Shown here one piece after another: positions 15,473 through 23,559 of a DNA stretch of 58,124 bases. The first letter of the stretch is position 1, and every line of letters starts with the position of its first letter. The DNA is from Oscillospiraceae bacterium (GTDB lineage Bacteria; Bacillota; Clostridia; Oscillospirales; Oscillospiraceae). The stretch lies in contig JAFTVM010000036.1 of assembly GCA_017465745.1 (NCBI GenBank), positions 1-58,124 of the forward strand, read 5' to 3'. Below the pieces are notes generated by a model that was not told the origin of the DNA, did no database searches, and was given only the letters and a program-made list of their open reading frames with translations. The position numbers were made by a program, and so were the translations under genes.

Positions 15473-17224
15473 ATGGCATTTCCACCGTCATTTTTGGATG
15501 AACTGATGGCCCGCAATCCAATCGAGGATGTGGTGGGCCAGTATGTGAGCCTGAAGCGTTCCGGCTCCAATCTCTTCGGCCTGTGCCCCTTCCATGGGGA
15601 AAAGACCGCCTCCTTCTCCGTTGCCCCGGACAAGGGCATCTACTACTGCTTCGGCTGCCACAAGGGCGGCGGCCCTGTGAACTTCATGATGGAGATCGAA
15701 GGACTCAGCTACCCCGACGCCGTCCGTGCCCTGGCCAAGCGCGCCGGCATGGAAGTCCCCGAGGACGAGCAGTATCAGTCCCGCTACCGCCAGCAGGAGC
15801 GGCTCTGGGCGCTCCATAAGGAGGCAGCCCGGTTCTTCCACAGCAGGCTCACCGCCCCTGAGGGGGCGGCTGCATTGCAGTATGCCCTGGGCCGCGGCAT
15901 GCCCAAATCCACCATCATCAAATTCGGCATCGGCTACGCCCCCGACACCTGGACGGCCCTGACCGACGCCATGCGGAAAAAGGGCTACACCGATCAGGAA
16001 CTGAAGGACTCGGGCCTGGTGACGGTATCCCAGAAGAACGGCAGAATTTTCGACCGGTTCCGGGACCGGCTCATGTTTCCCATCATCGACGTCCGGGGCA
16101 ATGTCATCGGCTTCGGCGGCCGCATCATGAAAAAGGACGACAATGCCGCTAAATACCTCAATTCCCCGGAAACGCTGATTTTCAACAAGCGAAAGAATCT
16201 CTTCGCCCTGAATATCGCCAAGAAAACGAAGCTGCCCTACCTGATCCTGGTGGAGGGCTACATGGACGCCATTGCCCTGCACCAGTACGGCTTCGACTGC
16301 GCCGTGGCAAGCCTTGGTACCAGCCTGACGGAGGATCACGCCGCCCTGCTGACCCGCTATACGGAGCAGGTGGTTCTCATCTATGATGGCGACCAGGCCG
16401 GCCAGCGGGCCACCCAGCGGGCCATCCCCATGCTGGAGAAGGCGGGCCTCCAGGTCAAGGTGCTGCAGATGCGCGACGCCAAGGACCCCGATGAATTCCT
16501 CCACAAATTCGGTGCCGACAAGTTCAAGGTGCTGCTGGAGGATTCCGCCAACCGGGTGGAGTATCAACTGAATGCCATCCGCCGCAAGTATAACCTTGCC
16601 GAGGATGAGCAGAAGGTGCAGTTCATCAACGAGGCGGCTGAGCTGATCAGCACGCTCTCCAACGCCGTCCAGCGGGAGGTCTACGGCCACCGGGTGGCGG
16701 ACGCCGCCAAGATCAGCTATGACGCCATGAAGATCGAGGTCAATAAGGCCTACAAACGCCGGGTCTACCGGGAGAAAAAGCGCCAGGAGAAAATTGATCT
16801 GGCTCCGGCCCAGGCGTACCAGCCCAAGGCCCGCTCCATTCGCTATGATAATATGAAATCTGCCATGGCCGAGGAAACCATCATCGCCATGGCTCTGAAA
16901 GAACCTGCCCTGCTGGATCAGGCGCAGGATCTGCGCAGTGAGGAATTCTCCTCCGGACTGCTGGGCAGCGTGTATCTGCAGCTGCGCCAGCGCCACGACC
17001 GGGGACTGGATGTGTCCCTGGGCGTCCTGGAGGAACTGACGCCCGACGAAATGAGTCACATCTCCGGCATCTACAGCCGCCAGGAGGGGCCTGTCAACGA
17101 ACGGGCATTCCTCGATTGCGTGCGCACCATCCACCGGGAGCATCAGGCATCCAAAGTCACCTCCACGGACGATCTGATGGCCCTGCGCAACAAGTTCAAG
17201 GAAAGCAAAGGAATCAAAGCATGA
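15473..17224 (+). CDS. dnaG: DNA primase
   Basis: Makes the RNA primers for replication. The 583-residue protein has the CHC2 zinc finger (Cys38, His41, Cys59, Cys62), the RNA-polymerase core with a TOPRIM fold (VEGYMDA near residue 260 and IYDGDQAG near 304) and a C-terminal helicase-binding region. AAAGGAGGAGG precedes the ATG. The stop overlaps the start of the next sigma-70 gene (ATGA), a compact version of the classical dnaG-rpoD arrangement. Confidence 0.97.
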   Translation: MAFPPSFLDELMARNPIEDVVGQYVSLKRSGSNLFGLCPFHGEKTASFSVAPDKGIYYCFGCHKGGGPVNFMMEIEGLSYPDAVRALAKRAGMEVPEDEQYQSRYRQQERLWALHKEAARFFHSRLTAPEGAAALQYALGRGMPKSTIIKFGIGYAPDTWTALTDAMRKKGYTDQELKDSGLVTVSQKNGRIFDRFRDRLMFPIIDVRGNVIGFGGRIMKKDDNAAKYLNSPETLIFNKRKNLFALNIAKKTKLPYLILVEGYMDAIALHQYGFDCAVASLGTSLTEDHAALLTRYTEQVVLIYDGDQAGQRATQRAIPMLEKAGLQVKVLQMRDAKDPDEFLHKFGADKFKVLLEDSANRVEYQLNAIRRKYNLAEDEQKVQFINEAAELISTLSNAVQREVYGHRVADAAKISYDAMKIEVNKAYKRRVYREKKRQEKIDLAPAQAYQPKARSIRYDNMKSAMAEETIIAMALKEPALLDQAQDLRSEEFSSGLLGSVYLQLRQRHDRGLDVSLGVLEELTPDEMSHISGIYSRQEGPVNERAFLDCVRTIHREHQASKVTSTDDLMALRNKFKESKGIKA

Positions 17225-18087
17225 CCCTGATGGAAAAAGAACCTCCCGTCGTTTTCGCCGGTGAGGATGATATGCGCCAGTACCTCAGCGAGATCCGCCG
17301 CTACCCCCGGCTGACCGCGGAGGAGGAGCGTGCCCTGGCACAGCGCTGCGCCGCAGGCGATCAGGAGGCCATCCGGCAGATGGTCAATTCCAATCTGCGC
17401 CTGGTGGTGAGCGTGGCCCGGGAGTACGCCGGCCGGGGCGTGCCGCTGCTGGACCTGATCCAGGAGGGCAGTATCGGCCTGCTGGCGGCGGCGCGGAAAT
17501 TTGACTATACCCTGGATTTCCGCTTTTCTACATACGCCACCAAATGGATCCGCCAGGGCGTGACCCGGTGCATCCTGAACCACGGCCAGCTGATCCGGGT
17601 GCCTCTGCACACCGCCGAGCGGATGCGCAAGATCGACGCCACCCGCAACCGGCTCCGCCAGGAGACCGGCGAAGAGCCTGCCGATGAGGCTGTGGCCGCA
17701 GCCTGCGAGCTGCCGGTGGCCAAGGTGCGTCAGCTCATGCAGCTGACCCCCGAGATGTGCAGCCTGGACGCCCCCACCGGCGACGGGGAGGACGGTACCT
17801 TGGCGATCCTGCTGGAAGACCTTCAGGCGCCCCAGCCCCAGGAGGAACTGATCCGGGAGGAACTGGGCGGCATCATGGAGACATTGCTTGGGATGCTGAA
17901 TGACCGCCAGCGCCAGGTGCTGCGGCTCCACTTCGGCATGGACGACGGCGTTTGCCACTCGCTGGAGGAGATCGGGGGATACCTGGGTATCTCCAAGGAA
18001 CGGGTGCGGCAGATAGAGAAACAGGCCATGGACAAGCTCCAGAAGCTGGGTGCCAGCCTGGGATTGGAGGAATTCCTGAATGAATGA
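17221..18087 (+). CDS. Sigma-70 family RNA polymerase sigma factor (RpoD-like, no region 1.1)
   Basis: A 288-residue sigma factor with region 1.2 (MRQYLSEIRR), region 2 (NLRLVVSVAREYAGRG, DLIQEGSIGLL, FRFSTYATKWIRQ), region 3 and a good region 4 (SLEEIGGYLGISKERVRQIE). It is shorter than a usual primary sigma and has no N-terminal region 1.1. Lys108 replaces the first Trp of the promoter-melting Trp pair (TYATWWIRQ in RpoD). It could be the housekeeping factor of a divergent lineage or an alternative RpoD-like factor; the dnaG context favours the former, the motif change the latter. It overlaps the next gene by 8 bases. Confidence 0.88.
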   Translation: MTLMEKEPPVVFAGEDDMRQYLSEIRRYPRLTAEEERALAQRCAAGDQEAIRQMVNSNLRLVVSVAREYAGRGVPLLDLIQEGSIGLLAAARKFDYTLDFRFSTYATKWIRQGVTRCILNHGQLIRVPLHTAERMRKIDATRNRLRQETGEEPADEAVAAACELPVAKVRQLMQLTPEMCSLDAPTGDGEDGTLAILLEDLQAPQPQEELIREELGGIMETLLGMLNDRQRQVLRLHFGMDDGVCHSLEEIGGYLGISKERVRQIEKQAMDKLQKLGASLGLEEFLNE

Positions 18088-19114
18088 ATTTACCTTTGAG
18101 GCCACCCCCTGGGAACTGGCGCGCGATGAGATGACCGATGGTATGAGCATTTCCGCCGTCCGGTTCCTGACCCTGCTGGAAGAGGCGGGGGAGGCCGAGG
18201 TGGAGGACGCGCTGCTGGATCTGGAAGAGCGGCGTATCACCCTGGATATTTCCGAGCTGCCCAGGGTACACGGTACCGGTGAAGCTGCCCTGCGGCTGCG
18301 CCGGGAGGAAGAGCTGGTGGAAAGCGGTGCGCTGGATACTTCTCTGGAAGAAAACGATCCTCTGCGCCTGTATCTGGATGAGGTGGCGCTTACCCCCGCC
18401 TGCGGTGATGAGGCCATCCTGGCCGAAGAAGCTGCTGCCGGCGACCGGGGCGCCATGGAGCGGCTGACCCATCTGGGGCTGAGCCATGTCATCTCCCTGG
18501 CGGAAGAATATGTAGGCCACGGTGTGTTGCTGCTGGATCTGATCCAGGAGGGCAGTCTGGGCCTGTGGCAGGCCATCGGCAATTACGCCGGCGGCGATTA
18601 CGAATCCCACCGGGACTGGTGGATCCGCCAGCACCTGGCCAAGGCCGTGACCCTGCAGGCCCGCGCTTCCGGCCTGGGTCACAAGATGCGCCAGGCTCTG
18701 GAGGATTACCGGGCCGTGGACGAGCGCCTGCTGGGCGACCTGGGCCGCAATGCCACCATCGAGGAGATCGCGGAGGAACTCCACATGAGCGTGGAGGAGA
18801 CCATGGCGGTGGCCCGGATGATGGACAATGCCCGCCGCATCCACTGGGCCAAGGCTGAGGTGGAGCCTCCCGAGGAGACCGAGGAGGACGAGCGCCACGT
18901 GGAGGACACCGCCCTGTTCCAGATGCGCCAGCGGATCATGGATCTGCTGAGCGTGCTGAGCAAGGAAGACGCCAAGCTGCTGAATCTGCGCTTCGGTCTG
19001 GAGGGCGGCCGCCCCCTGACACCTGCCGAGACCGGCCGGAAGCTTGGCCTGACCCCCGAGGAAGTGGTGGCCAGAGAAGCCGCCGCCCTGTCCAAACTGA
19101 GAGATACGAACTGA
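18080..19114 (+). CDS. Degenerate sigma-70-like protein with a region 1.1-like N-terminus
   Basis: A 344-residue protein. Residues 24-60 resemble region 1.1 and NDPLRLYLDEV resembles region 1.2. The region 2 core helix is present (SHVISLAEEYVGHG, DLIQEGSLGLWQA), but the conserved FSTYAT is replaced by a YESHRD sequence before WWIRQ. In region 4 the DNA-reading helix is eroded: EEVVAREAAALSKLR stands where ERVRQIEKQA is expected. It may still bind core polymerase, but promoter reading looks doubtful. The start overlaps the preceding sigma gene by 8 bases, so the two are made together. A partner, modulator or decaying duplicate are all possible. Confidence 0.78.
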   Translation: MNEFTFEATPWELARDEMTDGMSISAVRFLTLLEEAGEAEVEDALLDLEERRITLDISELPRVHGTGEAALRLRREEELVESGALDTSLEENDPLRLYLDEVALTPACGDEAILAEEAAAGDRGAMERLTHLGLSHVISLAEEYVGHGVLLLDLIQEGSLGLWQAIGNYAGGDYESHRDWWIRQHLAKAVTLQARASGLGHKMRQALEDYRAVDERLLGDLGRNATIEEIAEELHMSVEETMAVARMMDNARRIHWAKAEVEPPEETEEDERHVEDTALFQMRQRIMDLLSVLSKEDAKLLNLRFGLEGGRPLTPAETGRKLGLTPEEVVAREAAALSKLRDTN

Positions 19115-19141
19115 TTGATATCAGAGAAAGAAGGAATACTT

Positions 19142-19822
19142 ATGGCAAAGACTTATTCCATCGCCATCGACGGTCCCTCCGGCGCGGGCAAGAGCACCAT
19201 CGCCCGGAAGCTGGCCGCAGAGCTGGGCTACCATTATGTGGACACCGGCGCCATCTACCGCACCGTGGCTTATTTCCTGGACCTGCTGGGCGTCAGCCCC
19301 AAGGACGTGGACGGCGTGGAGCGTTACATCGACGAGCTGACCATCGGCATCGAGTATGACGAGGAAGGCAAGCAGCACATGATCATGAACGGTATGGACG
19401 TTTCCGACGACATCCGTACCCAGGACATCGCCCAGAAGGCCAGCCTGGTTTCCGCCCACGCTGTGGTGCGGGAAATGCTGCTGGACATGCAGCGGGACAT
19501 CGCCAAAGAATACAACGTCATCATGGACGGCCGGGACATCGGCACCGTGGTGCTGCCCAAGGCCACCGTCAAGATCTTCCTGACCGCCGCTCCTGAGGTC
19601 CGCGCCCGCCGCCGCTGCGATGAGCTGCTGGCTAAGGGCCAGAAGGCCAACTATGAAACCGTCCTGAAAGAAGTCATCCAGCGCGACTACCAGGACACCC
19701 ATCGGGAGATCGCGCCCCTGAAGCTGGCACGGGATTCCATCAAGGTGGATACTTCCGAGATGGACATCGACCAGGTGGTTGCCGCCATCCGGGAGATCGT
19801 GGGAAAGAAGATCGCCGTATGA
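19142..19822 (+). CDS. cmk: Cytidylate kinase
   Basis: Phosphorylates CMP and dCMP. The 226-residue protein begins AIDGPSGAGKSTIARKLA (P-loop) and has YVDTGAIYR, MDGRDIGTVVLP and the RDxxDxxR-like QRDYQDTHRE segment. The ATG at 19142 follows AAGGAAT. The stop overlaps the start of the IspH-S1 fusion gene, matching the cmk-ispH-S1 order that I know from many Clostridia. Confidence 0.95.
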   Translation: MAKTYSIAIDGPSGAGKSTIARKLAAELGYHYVDTGAIYRTVAYFLDLLGVSPKDVDGVERYIDELTIGIEYDEEGKQHMIMNGMDVSDDIRTQDIAQKASLVSAHAVVREMLLDMQRDIAKEYNVIMDGRDIGTVVLPKATVKIFLTAAPEVRARRRCDELLAKGQKANYETVLKEVIQRDYQDTHREIAPLKLARDSIKVDTSEMDIDQVVAAIREIVGKKIAV

Positions 19823-21750
19823 GTGTGAAGCTTGCCAAGAGCGCCGGATTCTGCTTCGGCGTGGACCGTGCCGTGGAGCTGGTGCAGAAGACCGCAGCCG
19901 AAGGCCACAAGGTGGTGACCCTGGGTCCCATCATCCACAACCGCCATGTGGTGGACAAGTTCCGCGGCCTGGGTGTGGGCGTCATCGACCAGCCCGAGGA
20001 GGCAGGGGAGGAGAACACCGTTATCATCCGCTCCCACGGCGTTACCCGTGACGTCTGCCAGCGGCTGGAGGCCACGGGCTGCAAGGTCATCGACGCCACC
20101 TGTCCCTTCGTCAAGCGCATCCACGGCCTTGTCAGCCGCGCCGAGGAGGAGGGGCGGCTGCCCATCATCATCGGTACCCGGGCCCATCCGGAGGTGGAGG
20201 GCATCGCCGGCTGGTGCGGCCGATGCCTGATCTTTGAAAGCCCCGAGGAGCTGGAAAACTGGATCAAAACAGAGAATCCTGCGAAGGATTTGCCGATTTG
20301 TATGGTTTCACAAACAACCTCCACTGAATTTTTGTGGAAAATGTGCGGAGAAATCGCAAAAAAACAGTTTACTAACTTGAAAATTTTTGATACAATATGT
20401 AGAGCAACTGAGTATAGGCAAAGCGAAGCGGCAGAATTGAGCAAACTCTGCCAGGCAATGGTCGTAGTCGGAGATCCCAAAAGTTCCAACACTGGCCGTC
20501 TTGCTATGATTTGCCGGGAGCATTGCGGTAACGTTGCGTTGGTGGATTCTGCCGCCGACCTTAACCCCGACGATTACCGCGGTGTGGCTGATGTTGGTAT
20601 CACGGCCGGTGCGTCGACTCCGGCGTGGATTATAAAGGAGGTCAACAAGACTATGAGCGAAATTATCAATGAGACTCTGCAGGAGGACTTTGCTACTCTT
20701 CTGGAGCAGAGCATCAAGACTTTAAATACAGGAGATAAGGTCATGGGTACCGTCACCGGTATCGGCAACACCGAGGTCCAGGTCGACCTGGGCACCAAGC
20801 ACGCCGGTTACATCCCCTACGACGAGGTCAGCACCGATCCTTCTGTGAAGCCCGAGGACATCCTGAAGGTTGGCGACGAGATCGAGGTCTTCGTCGTTCG
20901 CGTCAACGACCAGGAAGGCACTGTTCAGCTGTCCAAGAAGAAGCTGGACGGCCTGAAGGTTTGGGACGACATGGCTGCATGGGCCGAGGAGAAGGTCACC
21001 GTTGAGGGTACCATCACCGAGGAGAACAAGGGCGGCCTGGTTGCTACCATCAAGGGCATCCGCGTCTTTATCCCCGCTTCCCAGTCCGGCATCGCCAAGG
21101 GTGGCGACATGGCCGGTATGGTCGGCAAGACCGTTCAGATGAAGATCACCGAGGTCAACCGCGCACGCCGCCGTGTCATCGGCTCCATCCGCGCTGTTTC
21201 CTCCGAGGCCCGCAAGGCTGCTCAGGAGAAGATCTGGGCTGAGATCGAGAACGGCAAGAAGTACCACGGCACCGTCAAGAGCCTGACCTCTTACGGCGCA
21301 TTCGTGGACATCGGCGGCGTTGACGGCATGGTCCACGTTTCCGAGCTGTCCTGGAACCACATCAAGACTCCCTCTGAGGTTGTCAAGGTTGGCGACGAGA
21401 TCGACGTTTACGTCATCTCCTTCGACCCCGAGAAGCGTAAGATCTCTCTGGGCTACAAGACCGCTGAGATGAACCCCTGGAACCAGTTCATGACCAACTA
21501 CAACGTCGGCGACGTCGTTGATGCCAAGGTCGTGAAGCTGATGACCTTCGGCGCCTTCGCAGAGATCCTGCCCGGCGTTGACGGCCTGATCCACATTTCC
21601 CAGATCGCTGACCGCCGCATCGGCAAGCCCGAGGATGTTCTGTCCGAGGGTCAGGATGTCAAGGTCAAGATCACCGATGTGGACGCTGAGAGCAAGCGCA
21701 TCTCCCTGTCCATCCGTGCTCTGCTGGAGCAGAACGAGGACGCTGAGTAA
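19819..21750 (+). CDS. ispH: Fusion: IspH (HMBPP reductase) and ribosomal protein S1
   Basis: Residues 1 to about 275 are 4-hydroxy-3-methylbut-2-enyl diphosphate reductase, the last enzyme of the MEP isoprenoid pathway; its three Fe-S cysteines are Cys12, Cys95 and Cys194. Residues 279-643 carry four S1 RNA-binding repeats (for example GDKVMGTVTGIG, GKKYHGTVKSLTSYGAFVDIG, GDVVDAKVVKLMTFGAF). Such fusions are established in Clostridia. Two oddities: the ispH part at about 20275-20500 is clearly AT-richer than its surroundings, and a strong ribosome site plus ATG (20653) inside the frame could produce free S1 of 365 residues. Confidence 0.95.
   Translation: MSVKLAKSAGFCFGVDRAVELVQKTAAEGHKVVTLGPIIHNRHVVDKFRGLGVGVIDQPEEAGEENTVIIRSHGVTRDVCQRLEATGCKVIDATCPFVKRIHGLVSRAEEEGRLPIIIGTRAHPEVEGIAGWCGRCLIFESPEELENWIKTENPAKDLPICMVSQTTSTEFLWKMCGEIAKKQFTNLKIFDTICRATEYRQSEAAELSKLCQAMVVVGDPKSSNTGRLAMICREHCGNVALVDSAADLNPDDYRGVADVGITAGASTPAWIIKEVNKTMSEIINETLQEDFATLLEQSIKTLNTGDKVMGTVTGIGNTEVQVDLGTKHAGYIPYDEVSTDPSVKPEDILKVGDEIEVFVVRVNDQEGTVQLSKKKLDGLKVWDDMAAWAEEKVTVEGTITEENKGGLVATIKGIRVFIPASQSGIAKGGDMAGMVGKTVQMKITEVNRARRRVIGSIRAVSSEARKAAQEKIWAEIENGKKYHGTVKSLTSYGAFVDIGGVDGMVHVSELSWNHIKTPSEVVKVGDEIDVYVISFDPEKRKISLGYKTAEMNPWNQFMTNYNVGDVVDAKVVKLMTFGAFAEILPGVDGLIHISQIADRRIGKPEDVLSEGQDVKVKITDVDAESKRISLSIRALLEQNEDAE
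20634..20655 (+). promoter_or_regulatory. rpsA: Internal ribosome binding site and start for free S1
   Basis: AAAGGAGGTC at 20634-20643 lies 9 bases before an in-frame ATG (codon 279 of the fusion). The site encodes IKEV in the fused protein, yet it is as good as any ribosome site in the window. It falls exactly at the domain boundary, suggesting dual translation or a recent fusion of two genes. Confidence 0.65.
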
Positions 21751-21760
21751 TTTCGCAAAT

Positions 21761-21799
21761 AATACCGGGGCCGTGAAATACCGACCCCGGTATTTTTTA
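21761..21799 (+). terminator. Terminator after the ispH-S1 fusion
   Basis: A 10-bp stem (21761-21770 with 21785-21794) and a T6 tract. Confidence 0.85.
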
Positions 21800-21818
21800 T
21801 GAATGTGAGGAATTCATT

Positions 21819-22088
21819 ATGAAAGCAATCGTTACCGTCGTCGGCAAGGACCGTGTGGGTATCATCGCCTCCGTCTGTGTCAAGCTGGCTGAGTACAATG
21901 TCAACGTGCTGGACATCACCCAGACTGTCCTGCAGGACTACTTTACCATGATGATGGTGGTGGATGTATCCGCCTGCACCATCCCCGTGGCTGACCTGGT
22001 GGTGCTGCTGGAGAACCAGGGCAAGGATATGGGTCTGTCCATCCGCCTGCAGCGGGAGGATATCTTCGAGGCCATGCACAGGATCTGA
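21819..22088 (+). CDS. ACT domain protein (UPF0237 family)
   Basis: An 89-residue single ACT domain: [27 protein letters not shown] is the typical first half. It probably binds a small ligand such as an amino acid. It precedes the UPF0210 gene by 8 bases, a conserved pair in Firmicutes, so it may regulate that protein. GTGAGGA precedes the ATG. Biological role unknown. Confidence 0.92.
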   Translation: MKAIVTVVGKDRVGIIASVCVKLAEYNVNVLDITQTVLQDYFTMMMVVDVSACTIPVADLVVLLENQGKDMGLSIRLQREDIFEAMHRI

Positions 22089-22096
22089 GGTGGATT

Positions 22097-23455
22097 ATGA
22101 TCAGACGCAAAGAAATTCTCAAGACCCTGGACATGATCGACAAGCGGCATCTGGATATCCGTACCATCACCATGGGCATCAGCCTGCTGGACTGCTGCGA
22201 CCCGGATCTGGATCGCTGCTGCGAGAAGATCTACAACAAGATCACCACCTACGCCAAAAATCTGGTGAAGGTGGGCTGCGATATCGAGAAGGAATTCGGT
22301 ATTCCCATCGTCAACAAGCGCATTTCCGTCACCCCCATCGCCCTGGTGGCGGGCGCCTGCCAGACGGATTCCTATGTGAAGATCGCCCAGACCCTGGACC
22401 GTGCCGCCGAGACCTGCGGCGTCAACTTCCTGGGCGGCTTCTCCGCCCTGGTCCAGAAGGGCTGCACCAAGGGCGACTGGACCCTGATGCGCTCCATCCC
22501 CGAGGCCATGGCCACCACCAACCGGGTCTGTGCCAGTGTCAATGTGGGCTCCACCAGGGCCGGCATCAACATGGATGCCGTTGCCGAAATGGGCCGCATC
22601 ATCAAGCAGACTGCCGAGATCACCGCCGACAACGACGGCCTGGGCTGTGCCAAGCTGGTGGTTTTCGCCAACGCGGTGGAGGACAATCCCTTCATGGCTG
22701 GAGCCTTTCACGGCGTAGGCGAGCCTGAGTGTGTGCTGAACGTGGGTGTTTCCGGCCCCGGCGTGGTGTACCACGCCCTGCAGAGCGTCAAGGGGCAGCC
22801 CTTCGATGTGGTTGCGGAAACCGTCAAGAAGACCGCCTTCCAGATCACCCGTATGGGTCAGCTGGTGGGCCAGGAGGCCTCCCGCCGTCTGGGTGTGCCC
22901 TTCGGCATTCTGGATCTGAGCCTTGCCCCCACCCCCGCCGTGGGCGACAGCGTTGCCCGGATCCTGGAGGAGATGGGCCTGGAGGTCTGCGGCACCCATG
23001 GCACCACGGCAGCCCTGGCGCTGCTGAATGATGCCGTCAAGAAGGGCGGCGTCATGGCGTCCAATCATGTGGGCGGTCTGTCCGGCGCCTTCATCCCTGT
23101 GTCTGAGGATGAGGGCATGATCGCCGCGGCTCAGCGGGGCACCCTGTGCCTGGACAAGCTGGAGGCCATGACCTGCGTGTGTTCCGTGGGTCTGGACATG
23201 ATCGCCGTTCCCGGCGATACCTCCGCTGCGACGATCTCTGCCATCATCGCGGACGAAGCCGCCATCGGCATGGTCAACTCCAAGACCACCGCTGTGCGCA
23301 TCATTCCCGCTCCCGGCAAGACCGTGGGCGACATGGTGGAAATGGGCGGTCTGCTGGGCAGCGCCCCGGTCATGCCTGTTCACAGCGAGGGCAGCTTCGA
23401 CTTCATCGCCCGGGGCGGCCGCATCCCTGCCCCTCTGCAGAGTTTGAAGAACTGA
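22097..23455 (+). CDS. PFL-like protein of the UPF0210 (DUF711) family
   Basis: A 452-residue protein of the UPF0210 family, which shares the pyruvate formate-lyase-like barrel fold. The family start [38 protein letters not shown] and the C-terminal [11 protein letters not shown] are visible. No glycyl-radical motif was seen, so formate-lyase activity is not implied. It lies 8 bases after the ACT protein and ends in a terminator. Function unknown. Confidence 0.92.
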   Translation: MIRRKEILKTLDMIDKRHLDIRTITMGISLLDCCDPDLDRCCEKIYNKITTYAKNLVKVGCDIEKEFGIPIVNKRISVTPIALVAGACQTDSYVKIAQTLDRAAETCGVNFLGGFSALVQKGCTKGDWTLMRSIPEAMATTNRVCASVNVGSTRAGINMDAVAEMGRIIKQTAEITADNDGLGCAKLVVFANAVEDNPFMAGAFHGVGEPECVLNVGVSGPGVVYHALQSVKGQPFDVVAETVKKTAFQITRMGQLVGQEASRRLGVPFGILDLSLAPTPAVGDSVARILEEMGLEVCGTHGTTAALALLNDAVKKGGVMASNHVGGLSGAFIPVSEDEGMIAAAQRGTLCLDKLEAMTCVCSVGLDMIAVPGDTSAATISAIIADEAAIGMVNSKTTAVRIIPAPGKTVGDMVEMGGLLGSAPVMPVHSEGSFDFIARGGRIPAPLQSLKN

Positions 23456-23467
23456 TATTTGACAATC

Positions 23468-23498
23468 GGAGCAGCCTGTCAGGCTGCTCCTTCTTTTT
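23468..23498 (+). terminator. Terminator after the UPF0210 gene
   Basis: A perfect 10-bp stem (23468-23477 with 23481-23490) with a GTC loop and a T-rich tail. Confidence 0.88.
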
Positions 23499-23500
23499 AG

Positions 23501-23529
23501 TTGCAAACTGGCAAGAATGTTGGTAAAAT
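23501..23529 (+). promoter_or_regulatory. Promoter for the GH3 beta-glucosidase
   Basis: TTGCAA, 17-base spacer, TAAAAT, starting 3 bases after the previous terminator region. Confidence 0.78.
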
Positions 23530-23559
23530 AAAGAAAAATACAGCAAAGGAGCCAACATT

